Of a DNA stretch of 64,000 nucleotides, positions 54,260 through 64,000 are shown piece by piece. The stretch is from Gryllotalpicola protaetiae (GTDB lineage: Bacteria > Actinomycetota > Actinomycetes > Actinomycetales > Microbacteriaceae): contig NZ_CP032624.1 in assembly GCF_003627055.1 (NCBI RefSeq), positions 3,286,001-3,350,000 of the forward strand, read 5' to 3'. Numbering within the stretch: position 1 is the stretch's first letter; the number at the start of each line of letters is the position of its first letter. The position numbers and the translations under genes are program-made. Below the pieces are notes generated by a model that saw only the letters and a program-made list of their open reading frames with translations, ran no database searches and was not told the origin of the DNA.

Positions 54260-54922
54260 CTAGTGGAGGTGAGCGGATGCCGCAGACCGCAGCCCCGCGA
54301 TGGCAGCCCCCGCGTCGTCTGCCCCGAAGACGCTCGAGCCTGCGACGAAGGTGTCGGCGCCGGCATCCGCCGCGATGGTGATCGTGTCGAGCGTGACGCC
54401 GCCGTCGACCTGCAGCCAGACATCCGTGCCCTGCCTCGTCGCAGCCTGCCGCAGGGCGGTGAGCTTCGGCATCACATGCGGCAGGAACGATTGGCCGCCG
54501 AAGCCCGGCTCGACCGTCATGACGAGCACCTGGTCGAATTCGGGCAGCAGCTCGAGATAGGCGCCGACGTCGGTCTTCGGGCTCAGCGCGATGCCCGCGC
54601 GCGCGCCGAGCTTCCGCAGGGTGCGCGCGAGGGTGATCGGCGCGGTCGCGGCCTCCGCATGGAACGTGACCGAGAAGCAGCCGAGCTCGGCGTACTGCGG
54701 CGCCCACCGGTCGGGGTCTTCGATCATCAGGTGCACATCGAGCGGCACCGGGCTCGTCGCCTGCACCCGCTCGACCATCTGCGGCCCGAAGGTGAGGTTC
54801 GGCACGAAGTGGTTGTCCATCACGTCGACGTGCACGTAGTCGGCCGTGCTGATGCGCTCGAGGTCGCGCTGCATGTTGGCGAAATCAGCGGAGAGGATGC
54901 TCGGGTTGATGCGGGCGGCCAT
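54260..54922 (-). CDS. rpe: ribulose-phosphate 3-epimerase
   Basis: 220 residues, TIM barrel. Interconverts ribulose-5-P and xylulose-5-P. INPSILSADFANM, HVDVMDNHFVPNLTFGP and VMTVEPGFGGQSF are diagnostic, holding the metal-binding His/Asp residues. Leaderless ATG: -10 TAGGCT (54930–54935) ends 7 bases upstream and shares two bases with the -10 box of the divergent gene. Confidence 0.98.
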   Translation of the reverse strand: MAARINPSILSADFANMQRDLERISTADYVHVDVMDNHFVPNLTFGPQMVERVQATSPVPLDVHLMIEDPDRWAPQYAELGCFSVTFHAEAATAPITLARTLRKLGARAGIALSPKTDVGAYLELLPEFDQVLVMTVEPGFGGQSFLPHVMPKLTALRQAATRQGTDVWLQVDGGVTLDTITIAADAGADTFVAGSSVFGADDAGAAIAGLRSAASAHLH

Positions 54923-54929
54923 GACCTCG

Positions 54930-54939
54930 AGCCTAGCCT
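54930..54939. promoter_or_regulatory. overlapping divergent -10 boxes (rpe / DUF2087 gene)
   Basis: AGCCTAGCCT: minus strand -10 TAGGCT (54935–54930) for rpe, plus strand -10 TAGCCT (54934–54939) for the DUF2087 gene. They share the TA at 54934–54935. Start codons lie 7 and 6 bases away, so both mRNAs would be leaderless. Only one polymerase could sit here at a time. Confidence 0.65.
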
Positions 54940-54945
54940 TGGGCC

Positions 54946-55443
54946 ATGGCTGACGAATGGCGGCGCGTGATCGCCGCGCTCGCGAACCCTGATCTGCGGC
55001 TCACGTGGGCGCGGCTCGTCTTGGGGGCAGGCGAGGCGGATGCCACGGCCGGCCTCTCCCCCGCGCGGCGGCGCAAGGTGCTCGACGGATTGCGCGGCGC
55101 AGGGCTCGTCGACGAGTCGTTCGCTCCGCGTGCCACTGTGTTCGCCGAGGCGCTCGCCGCAGCCCCGGTGCCCGTGCAGCCGAAGGGGCCCGAGAGGTTC
55201 CTGCGCGACGGGCGCATCACGCAGTACCCCGCGTCGCAGAGCGAGCGCGCCGAACTTCTCGCGCTGGTCGCTTCCCGCGCGTTCGGCTCAAGCGAGGTGC
55301 TCGACGAGCGCGAGGTCAACGAGCGGCTGGCGCGGTTCCACGATGACGTCGCAGTGCTGCGCCGCTACCTGGTCGACTTCGGCCTGCTAGTGCGCACCCG
55401 CTCCGGCTCGTCCTACGCGCTGGCGGACGAATCCGTCGAGTGA
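54946..55443 (+). CDS. DUF2087 domain protein
   Basis: 165 residues. An N-terminal helical part resembling a winged helix (ARRRKVLDGLRGAGLVDES), then DUF2087: RFLRDGRITQYPASQSERAE, EREVNERLARF, DVAVLRRYLVDFGLLVR and a final Gly-Ser-Ser-Tyr. DUF2087 occurs in putative ArsR-like or metabolic transcription regulators; target unknown. Start fixed by the overlapping -10 box 6 bases upstream. Confidence 0.87.
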   Translation: MADEWRRVIAALANPDLRLTWARLVLGAGEADATAGLSPARRRKVLDGLRGAGLVDESFAPRATVFAEALAAAPVPVQPKGPERFLRDGRITQYPASQSERAELLALVASRAFGSSEVLDEREVNERLARFHDDVAVLRRYLVDFGLLVRTRSGSSYALADESVE

Positions 55444-55453
55444 CGTTCCGAGC

Positions 55454-55520
55454 GACACCGATTCGGTCCTCGCGTGCCTGACACGCCGCACGGGCGCGCC
55501 TCTGCGACAGAATCGGTGTC
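55454..55520. terminator. inverted repeat between convergent genes
   Basis: GACACCGATTC (55454–55464) and exact reverse complement GAATCGGTGTC (55510–55520) with a 45-base loop. Lies between the convergent DUF2087 and phosphotransferase genes. Plausible bidirectional terminator, but the loop is long and there is no T-run. Confidence 0.45.
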
Positions 55521-55526
55521 TTGCGG

Positions 55527-56528
55527 TCAGGGCTCCCGGCGGGCGCTCTCGTCGAGCCGGGCTAGTTGAGCCAGCGCGGCGTCGCGCCAGCCTTGCGGGT
55601 CGTCGCCCGCAGGGATCATCGCCAGCGAGATCCACAGCACGAGCGCGTCCCACCAGCCGGCCTCCGTCTCGGTGAGCTCGCGCACGGACTCGTAGCCGGC
55701 GCGATACTGCCTGCGCACCTCGCCCGAGACCGGGCCCCAGTCGTGGAAGAGCGTGCCCAGCAAGACGGACGAGCGCGCGAGCTCGACGATACGATGGTCG
55801 AGCCAGGCCTCTTCGAAATCGAGGATCGCGCTGATCTCACCGCCTTCGACGAGGATGTTGGCCGCACGGTAGTCGCCGTGCACGAGTTGGAGCGGCAGTG
55901 GCTCGGCGCCCGCCGCGGCGATGAGACGCTGCAAGGTCTCGCGGCCGTCGGCAGGCAGGTGGCCGGGGCTGGACGCGAGCCAGTCCGACACCCGCTTCGC
56001 GAGTGGCTGCGTCGGCGCCTCGATGCTCGGCAGCGAGTCCGCCGGGACTGAGCCGAGCGACTCGTGCAGCCGTGCAAGCGCGGCGCCCGCGGCAAAAACC
56101 TGCTCCGGATCGTCCACGTCGAGCAGCTCCCCGGGCGCCTTGCGTTGCAGGCCAAGCGAGGCCCCGCCGAGCTCGAGCTGGATCTCTCCGTCGAGTGCCG
56201 GCACCAGTGCAGAGACCGGGATGCCGCGCGACGCCAGCCCGTTCGTGAGCTGGGCCACCGCGGCGAGGCGCGCGAAGCGCTCCGGCGCGACCGACCACTT
56301 GAGCAGCAGTGGCCCAGATTCCGAACTGACCCACGCGAGGGCGTTGCGGCCGCTCATGACGATCCGTTCGCAGGCATCCGCTCGTATGCCCCAGTTGTCG
56401 TTCAGCGCATCGATCACCCATCGGGAGGCCGCCCCAGGGTTTGCGAAGCCGAACCGGGACTCGAGGACTTCGTGAGGGCTGTCCGCCTCCCACAGCATCT
56501 TCACCGCGGTGGCGTTCGGCTCGGCCAT
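55527..56528 (-). CDS. APH-type phosphotransferase
   Basis: 333 residues, kinase-like fold. Catalytic loop LVHGDYRAANILVEGG and metal-binding DFEEAWLDHR in the usual APH spacing. Many such proteins phosphorylate small molecules (homoserine-, choline- or aminoglycoside-like); this one cannot be assigned. ATG at 56528, 7 bases after the rsmB stop, so it is the last gene of the fmt–rsmB transcript. Confidence 0.85.
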   Translation of the reverse strand: MAEPNATAVKMLWEADSPHEVLESRFGFANPGAASRWVIDALNDNWGIRADACERIVMSGRNALAWVSSESGPLLLKWSVAPERFARLAAVAQLTNGLASRGIPVSALVPALDGEIQLELGGASLGLQRKAPGELLDVDDPEQVFAAGAALARLHESLGSVPADSLPSIEAPTQPLAKRVSDWLASSPGHLPADGRETLQRLIAAAGAEPLPLQLVHGDYRAANILVEGGEISAILDFEEAWLDHRIVELARSSVLLGTLFHDWGPVSGEVRRQYRAGYESVRELTETEAGWWDALVLWISLAMIPAGDDPQGWRDAALAQLARLDESARREP

Positions 56529-56535
56529 GCGCACC

Positions 56536-57918
56536 TCAGGCTTTCCGAAGCAGCGCGATGAACATCGCATCGGTGTTGTGGCGGTGCGGCCACAGCTGCA
56601 CCTGGGCGGGGTCGCCCGCGAGGTCGAGGGGCGTCTTGACGGCGCCCTGCAGGATCTCCTGCGTCGGCAGCTCTTCGAGCACGCCGGGGTGGCGCTTCAG
56701 CGCCTCGGCGACGGCGATGCGCGTCTCGCCGAGGTGGGGAGAGCAGGTGACGTACGCCAGGATGCCACCTGAGCGCAGCGCGTCGACGGCAGCGTCGATC
56801 AGCGAGGCCTGCAGGCGGGTGAGTTCCGCGACGTCGCGCGGGTGCTTCCGCCAGCGCGACTCTGGGCGGCGGCGCAGTGCGCCGAGGCCGGTGCACGGAG
56901 CGTCGAGCAGGACCCGGTCGAACTCTCCAGAGTGCTCGGCGGGGATGCCGCGCCCGTCGCCCTCGACGACCTCGACCGCGTCACCGAGCGGGGCGACGGC
57001 GTTGCGCACGAGTCCCGCTCTCGTCGGGACGATCTCGTTCGCGACCAGGGTCGCGCCGCCGCGCCGCGCCTCCGCACCGAGCAGCGCCGCCTTCCCGCCG
57101 GGGCCGGCGCACAGGTCGAGCCAGCGCTCCCCCGAGCGCACGGGTCGGGCGGCGATGAGAGCGAGGGCGGCGAGCTGCGATCCCTCGTCCTGCACACGGA
57201 CCCAGCCGCCCGAGTCGCGGACGTGCCTGAACGGGTCGCCGGAAAGCGTGAAGCCGTACGGGGAGTACGGGTCGGGCTCGGCGCCCTCGGGCACGCCTTC
57301 GCCGCCCGGCAGCGCTACGAGGTTCACCCGCGGGGCCGCATTGTCGGCCTCGAGCAGCGCCTCGAGCTCGGCCTCGACGTCGGTCCCTGGCCGGCGCTCG
57401 GCCGTGAGCGACTGGCGCAGCGCCCGCACGATCCACACCGGGTGGGAGCCGAGCTCGGCGATCGCCTCGTCGCGGGTGCCAGCATCGGCGAGCACCCGCT
57501 CGCGCCACGTGTCGGGCTTGGTGCGTGCGATGCCGCGCAGGACGCCGTTGACGAAGCCGACACGGCCCCGGCCGAGCGCCTGCGCGGCGACGCTGACGGT
57601 CTCGTTGACGGCCGCGTGCGACGGGACGCGCATCGAGAGCAGCTGATGCGCGCCGAGGCGCAGCACATCGCGCACGGCTGGCTCGATCTGGTCGATCTCT
57701 CGGTGCGCGGCGATGCGGATGACGGCGTCGTAGTACCCCTGCATGCGCAGCGTGCCATAGGTGAGCTCGGTCGCGAGCGCCGCATCGGCCGATGAGAGGC
57801 CGGAGCGCTCGAGCCTCACTGGCAGAAGCAGGTTCGCGTAGGCATCCGATTCACGCACTGCGGCCAGCACGTCGTACGCGATACGCCGAGGGCTCGGAGT
57901 GCGAGGCAGGTCGTTCAT
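56536..57918 (-). CDS. rsmB: 16S rRNA m5C967 methyltransferase
   Basis: 460 residues. NusB-like N-terminal domain (RRIAYDVLAAVRES, ATELTYGTLRM), SAM-binding LDLCAGPGGKAALL, and the two catalytic cysteines in DAPCTGLG and VTCSPHLGE. ATG at 57918 overlaps the fmt stop (ATGA). Confidence 0.97.
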   Translation of the reverse strand: MNDLPRTPSPRRIAYDVLAAVRESDAYANLLLPVRLERSGLSSADAALATELTYGTLRMQGYYDAVIRIAAHREIDQIEPAVRDVLRLGAHQLLSMRVPSHAAVNETVSVAAQALGRGRVGFVNGVLRGIARTKPDTWRERVLADAGTRDEAIAELGSHPVWIVRALRQSLTAERRPGTDVEAELEALLEADNAAPRVNLVALPGGEGVPEGAEPDPYSPYGFTLSGDPFRHVRDSGGWVRVQDEGSQLAALALIAARPVRSGERWLDLCAGPGGKAALLGAEARRGGATLVANEIVPTRAGLVRNAVAPLGDAVEVVEGDGRGIPAEHSGEFDRVLLDAPCTGLGALRRRPESRWRKHPRDVAELTRLQASLIDAAVDALRSGGILAYVTCSPHLGETRIAVAEALKRHPGVLEELPTQEILQGAVKTPLDLAGDPAQVQLWPHRHNTDAMFIALLRKA

Positions 57919-58856
57919 TCCGCCACCAGTCCTTCCGTGAGCTTCTGGCCGCGCCACCAGTCGGCCGCGGCCATGGCCTTCTTGCCGGCGGGCTGCACGG
58001 TGAGCAGCTCGAGCGGGTGGGTCGCCGTGCCGAGATAGACGCGCCCGGCACGCGCGCCGAACCCCCCGGGCGCGAGCCGCTCGGCGCCGCGGGCGAGGCG
58101 CGCGGCGTGGATCTTGAACCGCTCGCCGCCGACGAGCACGAAGGCGCCCGGCTCGGGCGTGACGCCGCGCAGGCGGGCGTACACCTCGTCACCGGCATCC
58201 GTCAGCACCAGTCGCGCGTCGTCGAGCGTGAGCTTGGCTGCCAGCGTTGGGGTGCCGGTCTGCGCGGTCGCGACCGCGCGCCCGTCGGCGATCTGATCGA
58301 CGACGGATGCCAGTTGAGCGGCGCCGCTCACCGAGAGCGCCTCGAGCACGTCGCCCGAGGTCTCGTCGCCGCCGATCGGCCGCCGTTCGAGCGAGAAGAC
58401 GTCGCCCGCGTCGAGCTCTTCGACGAGCTGGAAGACGGCCGAGCCGGTCTCTGAGTCGCCCGCCATGACGGCCCGCTGCACCGGGGCGGCGCCGCGCCAG
58501 CGCGGAAGCAGAGAGAAGTGCAGGTTGATCCAGCCGAGTCGCGGAGCTGCGAGCATCGGAGCGCGCAGCAGGCCGCCGTAGGCGACGATGACCCCGAGGT
58601 CGGGTTCGAGGGCGGCGACCGCGTCGGTCTCGGCGTCGCGCAGCCGGTTCGCCTTGATGGTCGGCAGCGCGAGCTCTGCTGCACGCGCAGCGACCGGCGA
58701 AGGGGTCAGTTCGCGCTTGCGGCCGAGTGGCGCGTCGGCGCGGGTGACGACGCCGACGACGTCGTGCCTGCTCTCCGTGAGCGCGTCGAGGGTGGGAACG
58801 GCCACGGGCGGGGTGCCTGCGAAAACGATGCGCAGGGAAGGTGCGTTGCTCGGCAT
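57915..58856 (-). CDS. fmt: methionyl-tRNA formyltransferase
   Basis: 313 residues. Formylates initiator Met-tRNA. Catalytic Asn/His pair in INLHFSLLPRWRGAAP and DAGDVF; FAGTPPVAVPTLDAL at the N-terminus. Uses 10-formyl-THF, the product of the pathway of the Mtd1-like/FchA-like pair elsewhere in this window. No clear ribosome-binding site within 10 bases of the ATG. Confidence 0.98.
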   Translation of the reverse strand: MPSNAPSLRIVFAGTPPVAVPTLDALTESRHDVVGVVTRADAPLGRKRELTPSPVAARAAELALPTIKANRLRDAETDAVAALEPDLGVIVAYGGLLRAPMLAAPRLGWINLHFSLLPRWRGAAPVQRAVMAGDSETGSAVFQLVEELDAGDVFSLERRPIGGDETSGDVLEALSVSGAAQLASVVDQIADGRAVATAQTGTPTLAAKLTLDDARLVLTDAGDEVYARLRGVTPEPGAFVLVGGERFKIHAARLARGAERLAPGGFGARAGRVYLGTATHPLELLTVQPAGKKAMAAADWWRGQKLTEGLVAE

Positions 58857-58878
58857 GTCGTGCGGTTTTCCTACGTAT

Positions 58879-60951
58879 CTAGAGGATCTCGGGGTCGTCC
58901 AGCTTGACCCTCAGTGTAGGAGCGGGACGGCCCCGTCTGCGTCCGGCAGGCGGCCTGCGCGCGCCGGTCGCCTGCCGCACGATCACGCCGCGCAGCGCGG
59001 CGGCGACCGCATCGCCGTGGGCGTACTCGAAGCGCACGATGGCGCGCACCTGGTCGTCGTCGAGGGTGCGCGGCCCGTCGGCCGGCACCGGCGCAGGGCC
59101 GAGCACGTCGCGGATCGGCACGTGCTCGGCCGCATCGAGAGCCGCCTGCACCGCGGCCGGCCGCCCGGTGACGGATGCCACGCGTAGCGCGGGCGGAAAG
59201 CCGAGCGCGCGCCGGTCCTGCAGCTGCGCGGCCGCGTAGCTGTGCTGCTGCCAGAGCGTGAGCGCTTGCGCGAGCGGGCCGCCGACTCCGGCGAGCACGG
59301 TCGGCGCGCCGGGGGCCGCGAGAGCCGCCGCGTTCGACCACCAGCGCAGGCAGTCGTCACCGACGTGCAGGCTCTCGCGCTGAAGCATCCGCTCGCCGTC
59401 GAGCAGGATGATCGCCGCATAGCCGCCCGCCGCGATCGGCTCAGCCCCCCGGGTCGCGACCACCAGCGTGCGGGGCTCGTCGTCGACCCGGGTGAGCGGC
59501 CGCTCGCCGTCGCTCACCACGACCCGCGTGCCGGGGAAGGCGCGCCCGAGCTCTTCAGCCGTGCGGCCCGAGCCGCGTGTCACCATGCGGTACGTCGTGT
59601 TGTTGCATTCGCTGCAGGCCCAGTCCCCCACGAGCCGGCCGCACCATGCGCAGCTCGGCACGGCGTGCGACGAGGCGAGCTGCAAGGGGCCTGCACAGTT
59701 CGTGCACCGCGCTGCCTGGCCGCAGCGGCGGCAGGCCAGCAGCGAGACGTAGCCGGGGCGCGCGACCTGCACCAGAACGGGGCCGGCGAGCAGCGCCTCG
59801 GCCGCGGTGCGGAACGCCGCGGACGGCACGCGGCCGCCGTCGCCCGCCTGCTGCCTCTGCTGCGCCGCCGTCGGCACCACCTTCGGTGTGACGAGCGGCA
59901 CCGGGGCGACGTCGCTCAGGTAGCCGAGCTCGACGAGGCGCTGCACCTCGACCGTGCGGGTATGGCCGGCGAAGATGACGGCGCACTCCTGCTGCTGCTG
60001 GCGCACCAGTGCGACGTCTCGGGCGTGCGCGTATGGGGCGAGCGGCTCGGCGAACAGAGGATCGCCGTCGTCGTAGAGGGCGATCAGCCCGAGCTTCGCC
60101 GCAGGAGCGTAGAGCACCGACCGGTTGCCGACGATGATGCGCGGCGTGCTCACGCCGTCATCGGGCTGCGGCAGGCAGGACAGGAAAGCGGCGTAGCGCT
60201 GCGCGTTAGTGCGGCGCGCGTCGAGCGACGCGACAGAGCCGGCCGGCGCGACGGTGCGCAGCACCGCCTCGAGCTGCTCCTGGTCGCGGTAGTCGGGCAC
60301 GGCGATGATCGCGCTGCGCCCAGAGATCACCGCACGGACAGCCGCCTGTGCGAGCGTCACCGCCCATCGGCCGACCCACGCGCCGTCGGACAGCTCCACC
60401 ACGCCGGGCAGCGATCGCAGGGCGAGTCGGCCGCCGCCGTCGACGGCCGACTCGATGAGGCCGCCCTCATAGCCGGCGACCGGGTGCGCCAGCTGCGGCA
60501 CGTCGCGCGGCGAGCCCTGCGCGAGCCACTTGCGCTCGACCGCGACCGAGCGCCGCGGGATCGCGAGGCGCAGCACGTCGTTCGCGCTGCCTGCCTGCCG
60601 GTCGCTCACGCGTCGTGCGAGCGACCACACCTCGGGCGCGAGCACGCGCGCGGGCGACACGACGGATTCCAGGGGCGTCAGCGCCCCGTCGAACTCCGTC
60701 GTGTCACCGACGTCGACGACGAGCCCGTCGGCGAGCCGCCCCTCTGCGCGTAGAGGAGCCGTCACGCGGACGCCGGGAACGACCTGCTCGGCGATCGCAG
60801 GCGGGATCGCGTAGTCGAACAGTCGGTCGAGCTGCGGCAGCGGCGTGTCGAGGACGACGCGCGCCACGCGCGGGGCGCCCGCAGACCGCGCAGCCGTTTC
60901 CGGCTGCGCGCCGCTGCCGCCGAGCGGCGTCTCGCCGCTCGGTCCGGTCAT
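58879..60951 (-). CDS. priA: primosomal protein N', helicase-dead form
   Basis: 690 residues. DNA-binding N-terminus (LPQLDRLFDYAIP, GVRVTAPL), the zinc-binding cysteine pairs (CRRCGQAARCTNC, CAWCG, ACSECN) and the family C-terminus are present. Walker A (GSGKT) and DEEH are missing: the Walker B position reads YDDGD. Actinobacterial PriA is generally like this, keeping DNA binding without ATPase. GGAAGG precedes the ATG. Same strand as metK upstream. Confidence 0.93.
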   Translation of the reverse strand: MTGPSGETPLGGSGAQPETAARSAGAPRVARVVLDTPLPQLDRLFDYAIPPAIAEQVVPGVRVTAPLRAEGRLADGLVVDVGDTTEFDGALTPLESVVSPARVLAPEVWSLARRVSDRQAGSANDVLRLAIPRRSVAVERKWLAQGSPRDVPQLAHPVAGYEGGLIESAVDGGGRLALRSLPGVVELSDGAWVGRWAVTLAQAAVRAVISGRSAIIAVPDYRDQEQLEAVLRTVAPAGSVASLDARRTNAQRYAAFLSCLPQPDDGVSTPRIIVGNRSVLYAPAAKLGLIALYDDGDPLFAEPLAPYAHARDVALVRQQQQECAVIFAGHTRTVEVQRLVELGYLSDVAPVPLVTPKVVPTAAQQRQQAGDGGRVPSAAFRTAAEALLAGPVLVQVARPGYVSLLACRRCGQAARCTNCAGPLQLASSHAVPSCAWCGRLVGDWACSECNNTTYRMVTRGSGRTAEELGRAFPGTRVVVSDGERPLTRVDDEPRTLVVATRGAEPIAAGGYAAIILLDGERMLQRESLHVGDDCLRWWSNAAALAAPGAPTVLAGVGGPLAQALTLWQQHSYAAAQLQDRRALGFPPALRVASVTGRPAAVQAALDAAEHVPIRDVLGPAPVPADGPRTLDDDQVRAIVRFEYAHGDAVAAALRGVIVRQATGARRPPAGRRRGRPAPTLRVKLDDPEIL

Positions 60952-60966
60952 AGCCGCGCCTTCCCT

Positions 60967-62160
<1,194 letters not shown>

Positions 62161-62216
62161 GAGTCTCCCTAGTTTCGGGGCCGTATGCGTCTGGTTCGCG
62201 TCAGGCGGTTGATTCT

Positions 62217-63530
62217 CTACGGGACGCGGGACAGCGTCGCGTCGAGAATACGATCGGCCACCGACAACTTCGTTCCCGAGGCCTCCATCACGATATCGCC
62301 CGCCCTGTTCAACACGATGACGTCGTTGTCATCTGTTGCGAATCCGTGGTTCCAGCCCACGTTGTTGACGACCAGGAAGTCGCAGCCCTTTCGCGCGATC
62401 TTCGACCGGCCCAGCTCGAGCAGCGTCGCAGGGTCCTTCTCGGTCTCGGCGGCGAAGCCGATGACCAGCTGCCCTTCGGGGCGCGCGGCCGACAGCTCGG
62501 CGAGGATGTCGGGGTTCACGACGAACTCGACCGTGAGCCGGTCGCCCGTGTGCTCCTTCTTGATCTTCCCCTGCTGCACCTGCGCAGGCCGGTAGTCGGC
62601 CACGGCGGCCGCCATGATGACGACGTCGGCATCGCCCGCGGCATCCGTCACGGCCTTCTCGAGCTCGAGCGTGGTGCTGACGGATTCCACAGCGATCCCG
62701 TCCGGCACCGCATCGGTCCCGACGTTCGCCGCGATCAGCGTGACGACGGCGCCGCGAGCAGCGGCGGCAGCGGCGATCGCCATGCCCTGCTTCCCGCTCG
62801 AGCGGTTGCCCATGAAGCGCACCGGGTCGAATGGCTCGCGCGTGCCGCCCGCGGTCACGACGACGCGCAGGCCGTCGAGGTCGAGTCGGGTGCCGGCGCT
62901 CGCGCTGTCGACACGGGCGCGGCGCGAACGGGCGGCGGATGCCGGGGCGGCGCTTCCTTGCGTCGCGGGCGCTTGGCCGAGGACGTGCGTGAGCGCTGCC
63001 CGTGCGATGTCGTCGGGCTCCTCCATCCGGCCGGGGCCGGAGTCGCTGCCGGTGAGCTGACCGGAGGCAGGCCCGACCACGACGACTCCGCGCTCGCGCA
63101 GCGTGCGCACATTCGCCTGCGTCGCGGGCGCCTGCCACATTCCGGTGTGCATCGCGGGGGCGATCACGACGGGGGCCTTCGAGGCGAGCACGGTGTTGGT
63201 GAGCAGGTCGTCGGCGATTCCGTGCGCGAGCTTCGCGATGGTATTCGCGGTCGCAGGGGCGATGACGATCAGGTCGGCTTTCTGGCCGAGGGCCACGTGG
63301 CGCACCTCGTCGACGCCGTCGTATAGGTCGGCGGTGACCGGGTTGCGGCTGACCGCCTCCCACGTCGGCGTGCCGACGAATCTCAGCGCCGCCTCGGTCG
63401 GCACCACGTGCACGTCGTGGCCCGCGAGCACGAAGCCGCGCACCAGCGAGACGGTCTTGTATGCGGCGATGCCGCCGGTCACCCCGACGACGATGGTCAG
63501 ACGGGGCGCCTCGGCGGCATCGGAGGTCAC
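62217..63530 (-). CDS. coaBC: phosphopantothenoylcysteine decarboxylase/synthase
   Basis: 437 residues. N-terminal flavin decarboxylase (Coa[44 protein letters not shown]) and C-terminal CTP-dependent ligase (Coa[26 protein letters not shown]). The linker between about residues 185 and 220 is Ala/Ser-rich. Makes 4'-phosphopantetheine for CoA, later used by CoaE. GTG start at 63530, 18 bases after the rpoZ stop. Confidence 0.97.
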   Translation of the reverse strand: MTSDAAEAPRLTIVVGVTGGIAAYKTVSLVRGFVLAGHDVHVVPTEAALRFVGTPTWEAVSRNPVTADLYDGVDEVRHVALGQKADLIVIAPATANTIAKLAHGIADDLLTNTVLASKAPVVIAPAMHTGMWQAPATQANVRTLRERGVVVVGPASGQLTGSDSGPGRMEEPDDIARAALTHVLGQAPATQGSAAPASAARSRRARVDSASAGTRLDLDGLRVVVTAGGTREPFDPVRFMGNRSSGKQGMAIAAAAAARGAVVTLIAANVGTDAVPDGIAVESVSTTLELEKAVTDAAGDADVVIMAAAVADYRPAQVQQGKIKKEHTGDRLTVEFVVNPDILAELSAARPEGQLVIGFAAETEKDPATLLELGRSKIARKGCDFLVVNNVGWNHGFATDDNDVIVLNRAGDIVMEASGTKLSVADRILDATLSRVP

Positions 63531-63548
63531 GTGCGCGGCGTTCGAGGA

Positions 63549-63812
63549 CTAGGCCTGCTCGGCGATCGGCTTCACGACGAGCTTGTCCTCGTTGATCTCG
63601 TGAAGGGCGACCGACAGCGGCTTGTCGTCGACGGACGAGTCGACCAGCGGGCCGACGTTGTCGAACAGGCTGCCCTCGTGCAGGTCGGCGTAGTAGTCGT
63701 TGATCTGGCGAGCGCGCTTGCTCGCGAAGATGACCAGCGCGTACTTCGACTCGACCTTGCTCAGCAGCTCGTCGATCGGCGGGTCGATGATGCCCTTCTG
63801 GGACGTCGCCAT
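63549..63812 (-). CDS. rpoZ: RNA polymerase omega subunit
   Basis: 87 residues. Helps fold and assemble beta'. [17 protein letters not shown] holds the conserved helix that wraps beta'; [11 protein letters not shown] at the N-terminus is actinobacterial. AGGAG lies 6 bases before the ATG. Same strand as gmk upstream and coaBC downstream. Confidence 0.98.
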   Translation of the reverse strand: MATSQKGIIDPPIDELLSKVESKYALVIFASKRARQINDYYADLHEGSLFDNVGPLVDSSVDDKPLSVALHEINEDKLVVKPIAEQA

Positions 63813-63865
63813 GGGGTGCTCCTAACGGGTCTGTGTCGACCAGGGATTGGTCGGGGGTGCCGCGG

Positions 63866-64000
63866 TCAGTCGCGCGTTTGCGCGCGAATCGGCACAGACA
63901 TCAAGTCTACGACTTCGCGCGCGGCCTCCGGCACGGTGGTGTTGACGACGGTGCGGTCGAACTCGTCTTCAGAGGCGAGCTCGACCTTGGCGGTCTCGAG
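63866..64000 (-). CDS. gmk: guanylate kinase, C-terminal fragment (5' end outside window)
   Basis: The last 44 residues plus stop, open to the right edge. EFDRTVVNTTVPEAAREVVDL matches the end of GMP kinase (F-D-x-x-V-x-N). Gmk–rpoZ–coaBC–metK is a common order. The catalytic P-loop lies outside the window. Confidence 0.85.
   Translation of the reverse strand, partial: LETAKVELASEDEFDRTVVNTTVPEAAREVVDLMSVPIRAQTRD

Noticed and set aside
58879-60951. Inactivated priA as a pseudogene
   Set aside because: Full length, zinc cysteines intact; loss of ATPase motifs is the usual actinobacterial form.
62161-62216. SAM riboswitch before metK
   Set aside because: Only 56 bases lie between coaBC and metK on the same strand, and no paired aptamer arms are seen.

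Overview
The window is about 64 kb of high-GC, gene-dense actinobacterial chromosome. Gene content and order fit Microbacteriaceae (Microbacterium-like), but that placement is inference from gene neighbourhoods: uvrB–coaE–rpsA–polA with an ANTAR response regulator, hisG–hisF–hisI–trpE followed by trpC–trpB–trpA–lgt, gltB–gltD, and rpoZ–coaBC–metK–priA–fmt–rsmB–rpe–hisE. Most genes lie on the minus strand. Operons are packed with 4-base ATGA/GTGA stop/start overlaps, and at least 17 genes look leaderless: a TANNNT-type -10 box ends 6–8 bases before the start codon.

Layout. 1–1453: ABC-F ATPase, cut by the left edge. 1467–5466: MoxR/DUF58/DUF4129 membrane-linked operon (minus). 5505–7577: uvrB. 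7587–13608: cytochrome bd oxidase operon cydA–cydB–cydDC (minus), divergent from a BlaI-type repressor and a small M56 metalloprotease (13725–14765), with two copies of TTCTAC-N5-GTAGAA between them. 14871–17633: ASCH protein, coaE, a palindromic repeat array, rpsA. 17782–24262: nucleotide-sugar-epimerase-like protein, DUF885 protein, polA, hotdog thioesterase, YdcF-like protein. 24273–25768: a folate one-carbon pair, a cyclodeaminase-like protein plus a dehydrogenase resembling yeast Mtd1 rather than ordinary FolD. 25818–33026: ANTAR regulator, tRNA-Leu(CAA), aldo/keto reductase, a decayed HAD phosphatase, two small unknown genes, rlmN, HAD phosphatase, unknown gene, histidine phosphatase, EamA transporter, short phosphoribosyltransferase. 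32990–41596: pyk, gltD, gltB, lgt.

41691–54246 carries tryptophan and histidine genes. They are interrupted at 44733–49788 by a nickel/cobalt transporter, a DUF4331 protein and a divergent 915-residue LuxR/LAL-type regulator. The transporter stop codon overlaps the start of the next gene (ATGA), so the insert appears translationally coupled to DUF6704-like–trpC–trpB–trpA. 54260–64000: rpe, DUF2087 protein, phosphotransferase, rsmB, fmt, a helicase-dead PriA, metK, coaBC, rpoZ, and the C-terminus of gmk at the right edge.

Most of the window is conserved housekeeping. The most unusual items are the LAL–DUF4331–NiCoT insert in the trp/his operon, the Mtd1-like/cyclodeaminase pair, the BlaI/M56–cytochrome bd pairing with twin operators, a 36-base-period alternating-orientation repeat found between coaE and rpsA and again in frame in the CydDC linker, and strong over-use of the word GGATGCC/GGCATCC on both strands.
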